This document shows, in pieces, positions 51,269 to 60,267 of a stretch of 64,000 nt of DNA. The stretch is from the NCBI GenBank assembly GCA_910578565.1, contig CAJTQF010000002.1:185658-249657 (forward strand). Direction: 5' to 3'. The position numbers and the translations under genes are program-made. Below the pieces are notes generated by a model. The model was not told the DNA's origin. It saw only the letters and a list, made by a program, of their open reading frames with translations, and did not search any database. The first letter of the stretch is position 1. The number at the start of each line of letters is the position of its first letter. Source of the stretch: an uncultured Christensenella sp. GTDB taxonomy: Bacteria > Bacillota > Clostridia > Christensenellales > Borkfalkiaceae.

Positions 51269-52300
51269 TTATTGTAAAGCAATCTGGGCGGCGGCGTTAA
51301 TATCCAGCGCGGCAAAGTTACCCGCGCGGTACTGTATAAGCCCTTCGGCGGCAATCATTGCGGCGTTGTCCGTGCAATACTTTTTTTCAGGCAGTATAAG
51401 TTTTAAATCCGCCTTTGCGCACTCGTCCGAAAGCCGCGTCCTGAGATATTCGTTCGCCGCGACTCCGCCGCCCGCCGTAACCGTATTTACACCCAGCCTT
51501 ACCGCGCAACCGACCGTCTTTTTAACCAGCGGTTCCAAAGCGGAAACCTGAAATGAAGCGGCAACGTCCGCGGGGTTAAACTTTTCGCCGCGCTGCGCGC
51601 TGTTGTGGCAAAAATTCATAACCGCGGTCTTTAACCCGCTGTACGAAAACTGCATTTTGCCGCTGTTTCTGACAAGCGCCTGCGGCAGGGTTATTTCCGC
51701 CTTTCCGCTCTCCGCCAGCCTTTGCACATTCGGTCCCCCGGGATAGGGCAAACCTAAAATTCTCGCAACCTTGTCAAACGCTTCGCCCGCGGCGTCGTCG
51801 CAGGTAGACCCAAGAACTTCAAATTCGGTATAGCTTTTTGTGTGCAATATCGCGGTATGTCCGCCGCTTGCAAGCAAAGTCACGTAGGGCGGTTTAAGAT
51901 TGCCGTCGCAAAGGTACGCCGCGGCGAGATGACCGCGGATATGGTTTACCGCAATGAGCGGAATATTTAAAGAATACGCCAAAGACTTAGCAAACGACAA
52001 CCCAACCAGAAGTGCGCCCAAAAGCCCCGCGCCGTAGGTCACGGCAACCGCGTCCAAATCTTTTAATGTAATACCCGCTTCCTTTACTGCGCGTAAAACT
52101 GCGCCGTCCACCGCGTCCGTGTGCACGCGCGAAGCAATTTCAGGCACTACGCCGCCGTATTTAGCCTGTTCTTCCGCGGAAGAAATTATCACGCTCGAAA
52201 GCAGTTTACCCCCGCGGATAACGGCGGCGGCTGTTTCGTCGCAACTGGATTCTATCCCCAATATTACGGGAGTTTCTTTAATGGTAAAATTTCCGTACAT
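51269..52300 (-). CDS. tsaD: tRNA t6A threonylcarbamoyltransferase TsaD
   Basis: A 343-aa ASKHA-fold protein installing N6-threonylcarbamoyl on A37 of ANN-decoding tRNAs. It has VILGIESSCDETAAAV (about 12-27), the metal-binding NHIRGHLAAAYL (H-x3-H), LLASGGHTAI, GEAFDKVARILGLPYPGGP and VTAGGGVAANEYLR. Length normal. Confidence 0.97.
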   Translation of the reverse strand: MYGNFTIKETPVILGIESSCDETAAAVIRGGKLLSSVIISSAEEQAKYGGVVPEIASRVHTDAVDGAVLRAVKEAGITLKDLDAVAVTYGAGLLGALLVGLSFAKSLAYSLNIPLIAVNHIRGHLAAAYLCDGNLKPPYVTLLASGGHTAILHTKSYTEFEVLGSTCDDAAGEAFDKVARILGLPYPGGPNVQRLAESGKAEITLPQALVRNSGKMQFSYSGLKTAVMNFCHNSAQRGEKFNPADVAASFQVSALEPLVKKTVGCAVRLGVNTVTAGGGVAANEYLRTRLSDECAKADLKLILPEKKYCTDNAAMIAAEGLIQYRAGNFAALDINAAAQIALQ

Positions 52301-52334
52301 AATTCAAATGCGGCGGTCCTGCCGCCGCGTTAAC
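52301..52334 (-). terminator. Short hairpin between prfB and tsaD
   Basis: GCGGCGGCAGGACCGCCGC in the minus direction without a T-run; probably not a strong terminator. Confidence 0.35.
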
Positions 52335-53435
52335 TTATATGGTCTTTTTCAAATAATCGATTATAAAGCCCTGAATGTCGCCGTCCATTACCGACTGCAC
52401 GTTTGTATTTTCGTAACCCGTGCGGTGGTCTTTTACGAGAGTGTACGGACAGAACACGTAAGAGCGTATCTGGCTGCCCCACTCTATCTTTTTAATTTCG
52501 CCTTTAAGTTCGGCGTCGGCTGCTTCGCGCTCGGCAATCTGTCTTTCAATCAGCTTGGCGCGCAGGTACTGGAAAGCCATTTCCTTGTTCTGGAGCTGGC
52601 TTCTTTCATTCTGGCAGGTAACGACTATGCCCGTAGGGAAGTGGGTTATTCTTATCGCAGTTTCGGTCTTGTTGACCTTCTGTCCGCCCGCGCCGGACGA
52701 ACGGTACACGTCTATCCTTATATCTTCGTCACGGATTTCAACGTCCGCTTCGTCGTCCACTTCGGGCATAACTTCCAGGGACGCAAACGACGTGTGGCGG
52801 CGTTTGTTACTGTCGAACGGGGATATGCGCACAAGCCTGTGAACGCCCTTTTCCGCTTTTAAAAAGCCGTAGGCGTTTTCACCGTCCACACGGAAACTCA
52901 CGCTCTTCAAGCCCGCTTCGTCGCCGTCTTCAAAATCCATTTCCGTGACTTTAAAGCCCGAACGCTCGCAATAGCGGGTGTACATTCTGTAAAGCATCTG
53001 TGTCCAGTCGCACGCTTCGGTGCCGCCAGCGCCCGAGTGCAGGTTTAAAATTGCGTTGTTGCCGTCGTACTTGCCGCGAAGAAGCGCGCGTATGCGCATT
53101 TGTTCTATGTCGTCTTCTGCGGCGGAAATCATTTCTTCCAGTTCGGGGATAAGGCTTTCGTCGTCCGCTTCTTCAATCAAGTCGATAAACGCGAATGTGT
53201 CCGCAAGCGCGGTTTCGCCCTTTTTGTAAGAATTTATTTTATTTTCTACCGCCGAAATTTCCCTGCCTATTTTTTTGGACTTTTCCAAGTCCTGCCAGAC
53301 TTCGGGATTTTCCTGTTCGGTTTTAAGCCCTTCAAGCCTTGCGCCGAGATTATCGATATCCAACGCGTACTTTGCTTCCGCAAGAGTGTTTTCAAGGGAT
53401 TTTAATTTTAATCTGTAATCGTCTGCCTTAAACAT
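52335..53435 (-). CDS. prfB: Peptide chain release factor 2, without the usual frameshift
   Basis: A 366-aa RF2: GGQ motif in YRSSGAGGQKVNKTETAIRI (about 243-262) and the stop-codon recognition tripeptide SPF in RISPFDSNKRRHTSF. Most prfB genes interrupt codon about 25 with a programmed +1 frameshift at CTTTGA. Here the N-terminal frame (MFKADDYRLKLKSLENTLAE then AKYALDIDNLGARLEGLKTE) is continuous, so autoregulation by frameshifting is absent. Confidence 0.95.
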   Translation of the reverse strand: MFKADDYRLKLKSLENTLAEAKYALDIDNLGARLEGLKTEQENPEVWQDLEKSKKIGREISAVENKINSYKKGETALADTFAFIDLIEEADDESLIPELEEMISAAEDDIEQMRIRALLRGKYDGNNAILNLHSGAGGTEACDWTQMLYRMYTRYCERSGFKVTEMDFEDGDEAGLKSVSFRVDGENAYGFLKAEKGVHRLVRISPFDSNKRRHTSFASLEVMPEVDDEADVEIRDEDIRIDVYRSSGAGGQKVNKTETAIRITHFPTGIVVTCQNERSQLQNKEMAFQYLRAKLIERQIAEREAADAELKGEIKKIEWGSQIRSYVFCPYTLVKDHRTGYENTNVQSVMDGDIQGFIIDYLKKTI

Positions 53436-53500
53436 AAACGTTCCGTCTGACAGGCAACGCCCGTCGCTTATCTTTATTTTTTACCGTCCGGAAAACACTC

Positions 53501-56470
53501 TTACTTGTGGTCGTTCCAGTAGCAACAGTCCTTATATTTTTTGCCGCTCCCGCAGGGGCAGGGGTCGTTTCTGCCCGCTTTCGCCTGCTTGTCAACCGTT
53601 TTGGGCTGGGCTTTGCCGCCTATGTTCGCGGTCAGGTTTTCTAGGGATTTGGGCGCGTCGCCTATAACCGTGGGATTCGCCGCCGCGCTTTGCGCGGGAG
53701 CGGATTTTTCCCTGGCGGTGTTGTTTTCCGCAATCTGCTTGGCGCGGGCTGCAACTGCGGGGTTCACCGAAGTTATGGGCGCACGGGGCGCAGCCTGCGG
53801 CACGCGGACTATCCTGCCCTTTAAAAGTCTTGAAATAGTATTTATCTGGATACGGTCTATCATTTCGTCAAACATCTGATAGCCTTCCTGTTTGTATGCA
53901 ATTACGGGGTCCTGCTGGGCGTAACCGCGCAGACCTATACCCTTACGCAACTGGTCCATTGCGTCGATATGGTCAATCCAGTTTCTGTCAACCCCGCGCA
54001 AAAGCTCGTTGCGCTCTACCTGGCGGTAGTCTACCTGACCGTCCGTTTCTTCGTAAATATTGTCTATTTTCTGCTCGTACGCCTTGCACACTTCTTTCGA
54101 AATTTTGTCTATCGCGTAATCGTAGTCCCACGTTTCAAGCATATCGCGCGTGATGACAAAAGTACATTCGTCGGGATAAACGCGCTGTTGCAACGCTTCG
54201 TTCAAAGCGTTCTCGTCCCATTTTTCGGGCAGGGCTTCGGTGTTAACCGTCTCGCCGACAACCTTTGCAATGTAGTCGGGGATATATTTGAGCATCTGTT
54301 CGTGAACGTCTTCACCCTTCAAAACCTTCATACGTTCGCCGTAAATGGTTTTGCGCTGTTCGTTCATTACTTCGTCGTATTGCAGTGTGTGTTTTCTTAT
54401 GCCGAAGTTTCTGCCCTCGATTGCCCTTTGCGCGTTTTCAATCGAGCGCGAAAGCATTCTGGATTGCAGACACTGGTCTTCTTCTATTTTGAACACGTTG
54501 TAAAGCTGTTTCATTCTCTCGCCGCCGAAGCGTTTTGCAAGGTCGTCTTCAAGCGAGATAAAGAATATCGAGTCGCCGGGGTCGCCCTGGCGTCCGCTTC
54601 GTCCGCGGAGCTGGTTGTCTATACGGCGCGATTCGTGACGCTCGGTACCGAGAATGCACAGACCGCCCGCCGCTATAACTTTTTCCTTTTCGGCGTCCGT
54701 TTCCTTTTTGTACATTTCGTAAAGTTCGGCGTATCTTGCGCGCGCGGCTTTTTCCTCTTCGGTAAATTCGCGGTCTGCGTAAGAAATCGCCACTTCAATC
54801 ATTTCGTGGTCGAAGCCTTCTTCGCGCATACGCTTGTTGGCAAGGTATTCGGGGTTGCCGCCCAAAAGAATATCCGTTCCGCGCCCCGCCATATTGGTAG
54901 CAATGGTTACCGCGCCGTATCTGCCCGCCTGCGCCACTATTTCGGCTTCGCGCTCGTGGTTTTTCGCGTTCAGAATATTGTGCTTCACGCCGTTGCGGCG
55001 CAACAGCCTTGAAATTTCTTCCGATTTATCTACGGTCACCGTACCGATAAGCACGGGCTGCCCTTTTTCGTGTCTTTCGACAACTTCGTTGACGATAGCT
55101 TTCTTTTTGCCTTCCACCGTAGAGTAAATCATATCGGCATAATCCACCCTTTGCACGGGGCGATTAGTGGGAATTTCCACTACGTCCAACGAGTATATGG
55201 TTCTGAATTCGTCTTCTTCGGTCTTGGCGGTACCCGTCATACCCGAAAGTTTTGAATAAAGTCTGAAATAGTTCTGGAAAGTTACGGTTGCGTGGGTCTT
55301 GTTTTCGTCCTTTACCTTAACTTTTTCCTTGGCTTCGATTGCCTGGTGAAGTCCGTCTGAATACCTTCTTCCGTTCAGGACGCGTCCCGTAAATTCGTCT
55401 ACTATCAGAATTTCGCCGTCTGCGGAAACTATATAATCTTCGTCGCGCTTGAAAAGCTCGTGCGCTTTCAGCGCCTGCTGTATGTGGTGGTTTAAATCGG
55501 CGTTCTCTATATCGCCAAGGTTGGCAATATTAAAGAACCGCTCCGCTTTTTCCGCGCCCTTTTCGGTTATGGTTACGGACTTGTCCTTTCTGTCTATGAT
55601 ATAGTCCCAGTTTTCCATTTCCTGCAATATTTTCGCAAGCTGGTCGCTGGCTTCCTGTTCGTCCTTGTTTAAATCCTTTTTCTTCTTTGAAGGACTCTTT
55701 TTCTCCGCGTCCTTTTTATCGTCGTCAAAGCCGCCGGAAAGCGTTCTTACGAATTTGTCCACATCTTCGTACAGCTTTGAACTTTCGCCGCCCCTGCCGG
55801 AAATAATCAAGGGCGTTCTCGCTTCGTCAATGAGAATCGAGTCGACTTCGTCGATAATACAGAAGTTGAGCTCTCTCTGTACCATTGCGGGGATTGAAGT
55901 TTTCAGGTTGTCCCTCAAATAGTCGAAACCGAGTTCGTTATTGGTTGCGTAAATAATGTCGCACTGATACGCCTTTTTCTTTTCTTCGTCGTCCATACCG
56001 GGGACAACAACGCCGCAGGTCAAGCCCATAAATTTATGAACTTTGCCCATCCACTCGGCGTCGCGCTTTGCGAGATAGTCGTTGACGGTGACGATATGCA
56101 CGCCCTTGCCCGTCAGCGCGTTGAGATATGCGGGCAGGGTGGAAACGAGAGTTTTACCTTCGCCCGTCTTCATTTCGGCAATTCGTCCCTGGTGCAGGCA
56201 GATGCCGCCTATTATCTGCACGTGGAAGTGTTTCATCTTCAGCACGCGCCAGCTTGCTTCCCTTAAAGCGGCGAACGCGTCGAAAAGAATATCGTCCAGC
56301 GTTTCGCCCGTAGCCAGCCTGTCCTTTAAAATTTTGGTCTGACCTTTCAATTCTTCGTCGGACATAGCCGCGTATTTAGGTTCGAGTTCTTCAACCTTTA
56401 ACGCAAGTTTATTAAGTTTTTTAACAGACCTGCGGCTGTCTGAACCGAGTATAAATTTAATTAAGCCCAT
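53501..56470 (-). CDS. secA: Preprotein translocase ATPase SecA
   Basis: A 989-aa SecA. Walker A in MKTGEGKTLVSTLPAYLNAL, DEVDSILIDEARTPLIISG, the second RecA fold with TNMAGRGTDILLGGNP, and the C-terminal SEC-C zinc motif NDPCPCGSGKKYKDCC. A Lys/Asp-rich insertion (about residues 245-275, DDDKKDAEKKSPSKKKKDLN) lies in the preprotein cross-linking or NBD1 region and is longer than in Bacillus. ACGGAG precedes the ATG. Confidence 0.97.
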   Translation of the reverse strand: MGLIKFILGSDSRRSVKKLNKLALKVEELEPKYAAMSDEELKGQTKILKDRLATGETLDDILFDAFAALREASWRVLKMKHFHVQIIGGICLHQGRIAEMKTGEGKTLVSTLPAYLNALTGKGVHIVTVNDYLAKRDAEWMGKVHKFMGLTCGVVVPGMDDEEKKKAYQCDIIYATNNELGFDYLRDNLKTSIPAMVQRELNFCIIDEVDSILIDEARTPLIISGRGGESSKLYEDVDKFVRTLSGGFDDDKKDAEKKSPSKKKKDLNKDEQEASDQLAKILQEMENWDYIIDRKDKSVTITEKGAEKAERFFNIANLGDIENADLNHHIQQALKAHELFKRDEDYIVSADGEILIVDEFTGRVLNGRRYSDGLHQAIEAKEKVKVKDENKTHATVTFQNYFRLYSKLSGMTGTAKTEEDEFRTIYSLDVVEIPTNRPVQRVDYADMIYSTVEGKKKAIVNEVVERHEKGQPVLIGTVTVDKSEEISRLLRRNGVKHNILNAKNHEREAEIVAQAGRYGAVTIATNMAGRGTDILLGGNPEYLANKRMREEGFDHEMIEVAISYADREFTEEEKAARARYAELYEMYKKETDAEKEKVIAAGGLCILGTERHESRRIDNQLRGRSGRQGDPGDSIFFISLEDDLAKRFGGERMKQLYNVFKIEEDQCLQSRMLSRSIENAQRAIEGRNFGIRKHTLQYDEVMNEQRKTIYGERMKVLKGEDVHEQMLKYIPDYIAKVVGETVNTEALPEKWDENALNEALQQRVYPDECTFVITRDMLETWDYDYAIDKISKEVCKAYEQKIDNIYEETDGQVDYRQVERNELLRGVDRNWIDHIDAMDQLRKGIGLRGYAQQDPVIAYKQEGYQMFDEMIDRIQINTISRLLKGRIVRVPQAAPRAPITSVNPAVAARAKQIAENNTAREKSAPAQSAAANPTVIGDAPKSLENLTANIGGKAQPKTVDKQAKAGRNDPCPCGSGKKYKDCCYWNDHK

Positions 56471-56638
56471 AAATTACTCCGTTTTAAAGCAGAGCAGAGT
56501 ACACTACCCTACATTATTAGTCAGTATAATTGTACTACATTCAAGATAATAAGTAAAATTGTTTTTAAAGGAAATTGTATTTTTTTGGAAAAACTTAACT
56601 TCCGCAACACTTTATTGACAATTATATTCTATTTTAAA

Positions 56639-56665
56639 TGCCGCCGCGCATTGTGCGCGGCGGCA
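56639..56665 (-). terminator. Terminator of the adenine deaminase gene
   Basis: TGCCGCCGCGCA / TGCGCGGCGGCA stem, followed by AT-rich sequence in the minus direction. Confidence 0.8.
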
Positions 56666-56681
56666 AAAACCGTATAACCGA

Positions 56682-58394
56682 TTATTCTGCTTCCAAAGCG
56701 GTGAACGCAAATTTTTCCACGTCGAAAAGTCCCGTGTCCAGTATTTTGAGTCTGGGGATAACCGCAAGCGACAAAAACGCCAGCGACATAAAGGCTTCGT
56801 ACTCCCGTTTTACGCCCATACCGTGCGCCTGCTCTATAATGGCGCGGCTGTAACTTTGCAGATTTTCCGCGTCGCAGGAAGACATAAGTCCGGCGACGTC
56901 AAGGGTAAGGTAATGGGTTTCGCCGCCGGTTTCCACAAGCACCATACCGCCGCCTATTTCTTTTAGTTTGTTTGCGGCTTTCGCCATTGCGGCGTTGTCG
57001 TCGCCCAAAAGAATAACGTTGTGCGAATCGTGAGCTATTGTAATTCCCATTGCGCCGCCCTTTAAGCCGTAGCCCTTGAATATTGCCTTGCCGATATTGC
57101 CCGTCATCTTATGGCGTTCCACCACGGCAAGTTTCAGAAGGTCGGTCCCTTTTACGTTTATATCGCCGTCTTCGTTTTTGACTTCGACTATTTCGCAGCC
57201 CGTAACGACCCCGCCGGGTTCTATGGTCATAGCCTTGACTTTATTGCCTTTTATGCTTATTTTAAAATCGTCCGCGCAAAGCTCTTTCAGATGAACGGTA
57301 TTTAAAACCGTTTTGGGAAGATAGCGCTTTGAAGTGTCGAACAGGGCTTTGCCGTCCTTTGCGACAAGTTTTCCGTCCTTCAGAACGTAGAGCGCGTTAA
57401 AGTTTTTCAACCCGTCGACAACCACAAGGTCTGCGAACCAGAATGGTGCAATCGCCCCGCGCCACTTCAGATTGTAACATTCCGCGCAGTTGAGCGTTGC
57501 GCACGTCACCGCCGTAACGGGGTCCAGTCCGTCCTTTACCAACCTTCTCAACGCGTCGTCGATATGTCCCTTTTCCTTTAAATCCGCGGCGTGCCTGTCG
57601 TCGGTACAAAGGATAAAACGCCTTGAATTATGAGCGTTTATGAATTTGGCGTTGCCCAGATTCTGCGTGGAAGAACCGTGACGGATATGAATGTACATAC
57701 CCTTTGAAACTTTTTCTTCAATCTCTTCCTTTGTCACACATTCGTGGTCTGTGGTAATACCGCCGCAGAGATAGGCGTTAAGCTCCTTGCCGTACACCGC
57801 GGGGGCGTGTCCGTCTATAATTTTGCCTTCGGCATGGGCTGCTTCCAGTTTTTTAATTACGTCCCTGTCGCAATTAATAACGCCGGGGTAATTCATAAAT
57901 TCGCCCAGACCGAATATGTAATCTTTTTTAATATGTTTTGAAATTTCACCGCCGTCAAGACGCGCGCCGCTCGTTTCAAACGGCGTTGCGGGAACGCAGG
58001 ACGGAAGCTGGAGTTTTACGTCCAGCGGAATATTTTCGCTCGCCCTTGAAATATACTCGCAGCCGTCCATACCGCATACGTTGGTTATTTCGTGCGGGTC
58101 GGCGATTATCGTCGTTGTACCGCGCGGAACTATCAGGGACGCGAATTCTTCGGGGGAAAGTTGCGAACTTTCTATATGAACGTGTCCGTCTATGTAGCCG
58201 GGAAGAACGGTCAGCCCCGTACAGTCTATTTCGGTTTCGCCGTCGTAGTTGCCCGTTCCGACAATTTTTTCGCCTACGATTGCAATATCGCCCTTAGAAA
58301 TTTTGCCGCTGAATACGTCTATATAGGAAGCGTTTTTTAAAACGACGTCCGCCTTGACCTCACCCTTTGCGGCTTTGATAAGTTTTTCCAACAT
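56682..58394 (-). CDS. ade: Adenine deaminase
   Basis: A 570-aa amidohydrolase converting adenine to hypoxanthine. It has PGYIDGHVHIESSQLSPEEF (metal HxH, about 66-85), TIIADPHEITNVCG, DGHAPAV, GITTDHECV and RFILCTDDRHAADL. The C-terminal half is the family's second domain (TIAHDSHNVILLGDD). Length standard. The purine permease gene upstream suggests joint use in purine salvage. Confidence 0.95.
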   Translation of the reverse strand: MLEKLIKAAKGEVKADVVLKNASYIDVFSGKISKGDIAIVGEKIVGTGNYDGETEIDCTGLTVLPGYIDGHVHIESSQLSPEEFASLIVPRGTTTIIADPHEITNVCGMDGCEYISRASENIPLDVKLQLPSCVPATPFETSGARLDGGEISKHIKKDYIFGLGEFMNYPGVINCDRDVIKKLEAAHAEGKIIDGHAPAVYGKELNAYLCGGITTDHECVTKEEIEEKVSKGMYIHIRHGSSTQNLGNAKFINAHNSRRFILCTDDRHAADLKEKGHIDDALRRLVKDGLDPVTAVTCATLNCAECYNLKWRGAIAPFWFADLVVVDGLKNFNALYVLKDGKLVAKDGKALFDTSKRYLPKTVLNTVHLKELCADDFKISIKGNKVKAMTIEPGGVVTGCEIVEVKNEDGDINVKGTDLLKLAVVERHKMTGNIGKAIFKGYGLKGGAMGITIAHDSHNVILLGDDNAAMAKAANKLKEIGGGMVLVETGGETHYLTLDVAGLMSSCDAENLQSYSRAIIEQAHGMGVKREYEAFMSLAFLSLAVIPRLKILDTGLFDVEKFAFTALEAE

Positions 58395-58413
58395 AAGTAA
58401 TCACCTCTCTGAT

Positions 58414-58442
58414 ATTTTAGCATAACCGTTTTTAAATGTAAA
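58414..58442 (-). promoter_or_regulatory. Promoter of ade
   Basis: TTTACA (58437-58442), 17-bp spacer, TAAAAT (58414-58419) on the minus strand. A small AAGCCG/CGGCTT hairpin (58441-58457) overlaps the -35. Confidence 0.65.
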
Positions 58443-58477
58443 GCCGACGAACGGCTTTGCAACGGCGGCGTTTCACA

Positions 58478-58510
58478 TAAAAACAGCCGCCGCGGCAAAA
58501 CCGCGGCGGC
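58478..58510 (-). terminator. Terminator of the purine permease gene
   Basis: GCCGCCGCGG / CCGCGGCGGC perfect stem followed by GTTTTTAT in the minus direction. Confidence 0.85.
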
Positions 58511-58525
58511 AATGATTTTTTAATT

Positions 58526-60097
58526 TTAAGTAAGTATAAACGTTGCAAGGAACAGAACGCCGATAATCCAGGTTGCGATGCTGATTTCCTTAACTTTGCC
58601 CGTGCAGAGCTTGACAATCATATACGTAATTATGCCGATACCGATACCCTTTGAAATAGAGTAACCGAGAACCATTACAATGAACGTAAAGAATGCAACG
58701 ATAGCTTCGCCCGCGTCTTCCCACTTAACCTTGGTGACCGAAGTCATCATAAGAACGCCTACCCAGATAAGAGCGGTAGCAGTTGCGCATCTGGGAATGA
58801 GCTGCGCTATGGGGGACAGGAACATTGCCACTACAAAGCAAAGACCGGTCACAAGAGCGGTAAAACCCGTTCTGCCGCCCGCAGCAACGCCCGAGGAAGA
58901 TTCAACGAACGTGGTTACGGTAGAAGTACCCGCGATTGCGCCCGTACAGGTTGCAATTGCGTCGGCAAGCATCATCTGGTTCATACGTATGGGCGCGCCC
59001 TTTTCGTCGAGAAGGTTGCCCTTTGCGCACGCGCCGTATAACGTTCCGATAGTATCGAACATATCAATCATACACAGCGAGAGAGCGGTGGTTATAAGAA
59101 CTACTACGAGAGTACCTACGTTATTGCCTTCGATAGCAAGATATCCGCTGAAATCGAAACCTTCGTAGAATACTTTGCCCGCAGAATCAAGCCCCCACGC
59201 CTTGAACGAATCAAGGGGATTTTTAATGCTGATTGCCGCAAAAATATCTTTGCACGCCTGACTGTTTGCACCCACGCCGATACCTGCAAGAACATAGTAG
59301 AGCGCGGCGGAACCCAACAAGCCCCAAAGAATTGCGCCTTTCACGTTTTTCTTGGTCATAATTGCAATTGCGATTACACCGACAATCGCGACTATTGCGG
59401 GAAGCATTCCGCCCACCGTACCGTCGACAAAAGTCGCGAAAGGATTACCCGCAAGCACGTTGAACGAAATAAACGTTACAAGAGTTGAATCGTCTGCAAC
59501 GATTACGCCCGCCTGCTGGAAACCGATAAACGCAATGAAAAGACCGATACCGACAGGAATTGCGTGTCTTACGCCCGCGGGGATAGCGTCGAAAATCTTT
59601 TTACGGAGTCCCGTTGCTGTAAGGATAAGGAAAATTACGCCGTCCAAAAGGGTGAACACCATACAGTTTGCATAGCTTAAACCCGATTTCAAAACCAAAG
59701 TAAAGACAATAAACGCGTTTACGCCCATACCCGAAGCCTGCGCCAAAGGCATTTTTGCAAAAAACGCCATAAGCATTGTGCCGACTATCGCGCCTATTGC
59801 CGTTGCTATGTACGCCGCGCCGTAGGGGTTATCTCCGCCGATTACAATCGAGAAGAAATCTGCGTTTACCATTAAGATGTAAACCATTGCCATAAACGTG
59901 GTAAGACCGGCAACGACTTCTACCCTGTACTTGGAACCGAGCTTTGAAATTCCGAAGAACTTGTCCACCTTGCCCCAGAAACCCTTGTAAGGGCTTACGT
60001 GTTCCGTTGCCGTGCCGTCGGGTGCGGGCGCACCTTCGGGGAGTGTGTTACTCTTTACTTCGGATTCGGAAACGTTGTCTTGTGTTTCTTCACTCAT
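58526..60097 (-). CDS. AzgA-type (NCS2) purine permease
   Basis: A 523-aa transporter with about 14 helices. The soluble acidic N-terminus (about 45 residues) is longer than usual. Family motifs: EVVAGLTTFMAMVYILMVNA, QASGMGVNAFIVFTLVLKSG, the substrate region MIDMFDTIGTLYGACAKGNL and STVTTFVESSSGVAAGGRTG. Likely imports adenine, guanine or hypoxanthine, feeding the adenine deaminase encoded next. Good GGGAGG ribosome site. Confidence 0.92.
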   Translation of the reverse strand: MSEETQDNVSESEVKSNTLPEGAPAPDGTATEHVSPYKGFWGKVDKFFGISKLGSKYRVEVVAGLTTFMAMVYILMVNADFFSIVIGGDNPYGAAYIATAIGAIVGTMLMAFFAKMPLAQASGMGVNAFIVFTLVLKSGLSYANCMVFTLLDGVIFLILTATGLRKKIFDAIPAGVRHAIPVGIGLFIAFIGFQQAGVIVADDSTLVTFISFNVLAGNPFATFVDGTVGGMLPAIVAIVGVIAIAIMTKKNVKGAILWGLLGSAALYYVLAGIGVGANSQACKDIFAAISIKNPLDSFKAWGLDSAGKVFYEGFDFSGYLAIEGNNVGTLVVVLITTALSLCMIDMFDTIGTLYGACAKGNLLDEKGAPIRMNQMMLADAIATCTGAIAGTSTVTTFVESSSGVAAGGRTGFTALVTGLCFVVAMFLSPIAQLIPRCATATALIWVGVLMMTSVTKVKWEDAGEAIVAFFTFIVMVLGYSISKGIGIGIITYMIVKLCTGKVKEISIATWIIGVLFLATFILT

Positions 60098-60137
60098 TAA
60101 AGTGACCTCCCGTAAAAAAATATTTTAAGCGAATTTA

Positions 60138-60173
60138 TCCTGCGCAACGCGCAGGATAGCCCCATGGGGCTAT
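60138..60173 (-). promoter_or_regulatory. Two adjacent perfect hairpins in the purine permease leader
   Basis: ATAGCCCCATGGGGCTAT (60156-60173) and TCCTGCGCAACGCGCAGGA (60138-60156) lie between the promoter and the ATG. They do not match the purine riboswitch core. Possible RNA-stability or protein-binding elements. Confidence 0.45.
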
Positions 60174-60189
60174 TTCACTTGTTTATCAC

Positions 60190-60219
60190 ATTTTAACACA
60201 TAAACAAAAAATCCGTCAA
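60190..60219 (-). promoter_or_regulatory. Promoter of the purine permease gene
   Basis: TTGACG (60214-60219, inside the terminator arm of the upstream ATPase gene), 18-bp spacer, TAAAAT (60190-60195) on the minus strand. Confidence 0.55.
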
Positions 60220-60240
60220 ACATTTGCGCTAAGTTTGACG
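60204..60240 (-). terminator. Terminator of the ArsR/P-type ATPase operon
   Basis: CGTCAAAC / GTTTGACG stem followed by GATTTTTTG in the minus direction. Confidence 0.8.
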
Positions 60241-60267
60241 AACTTTGTTGTTTTGTTATTTTAAATG

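Noticed and set aside
53969..55012. 347-codon plus-strand ORF inside secA
   Set aside because: Antisense shadow of a fully conserved SecA; no ribosome site and low-complexity translation.
60156..60173. Further copy of the cassette end repeat
   Set aside because: ATAGCCCCATGGGGCTAT differs from AATTCCCTATGGGAATT and lacks the GCGC/TTTA junction.
60098..60200. Purine riboswitch ahead of the permease
   Set aside because: No TATA...GTTTCTACC-type core or three-way junction; only two simple hairpins.
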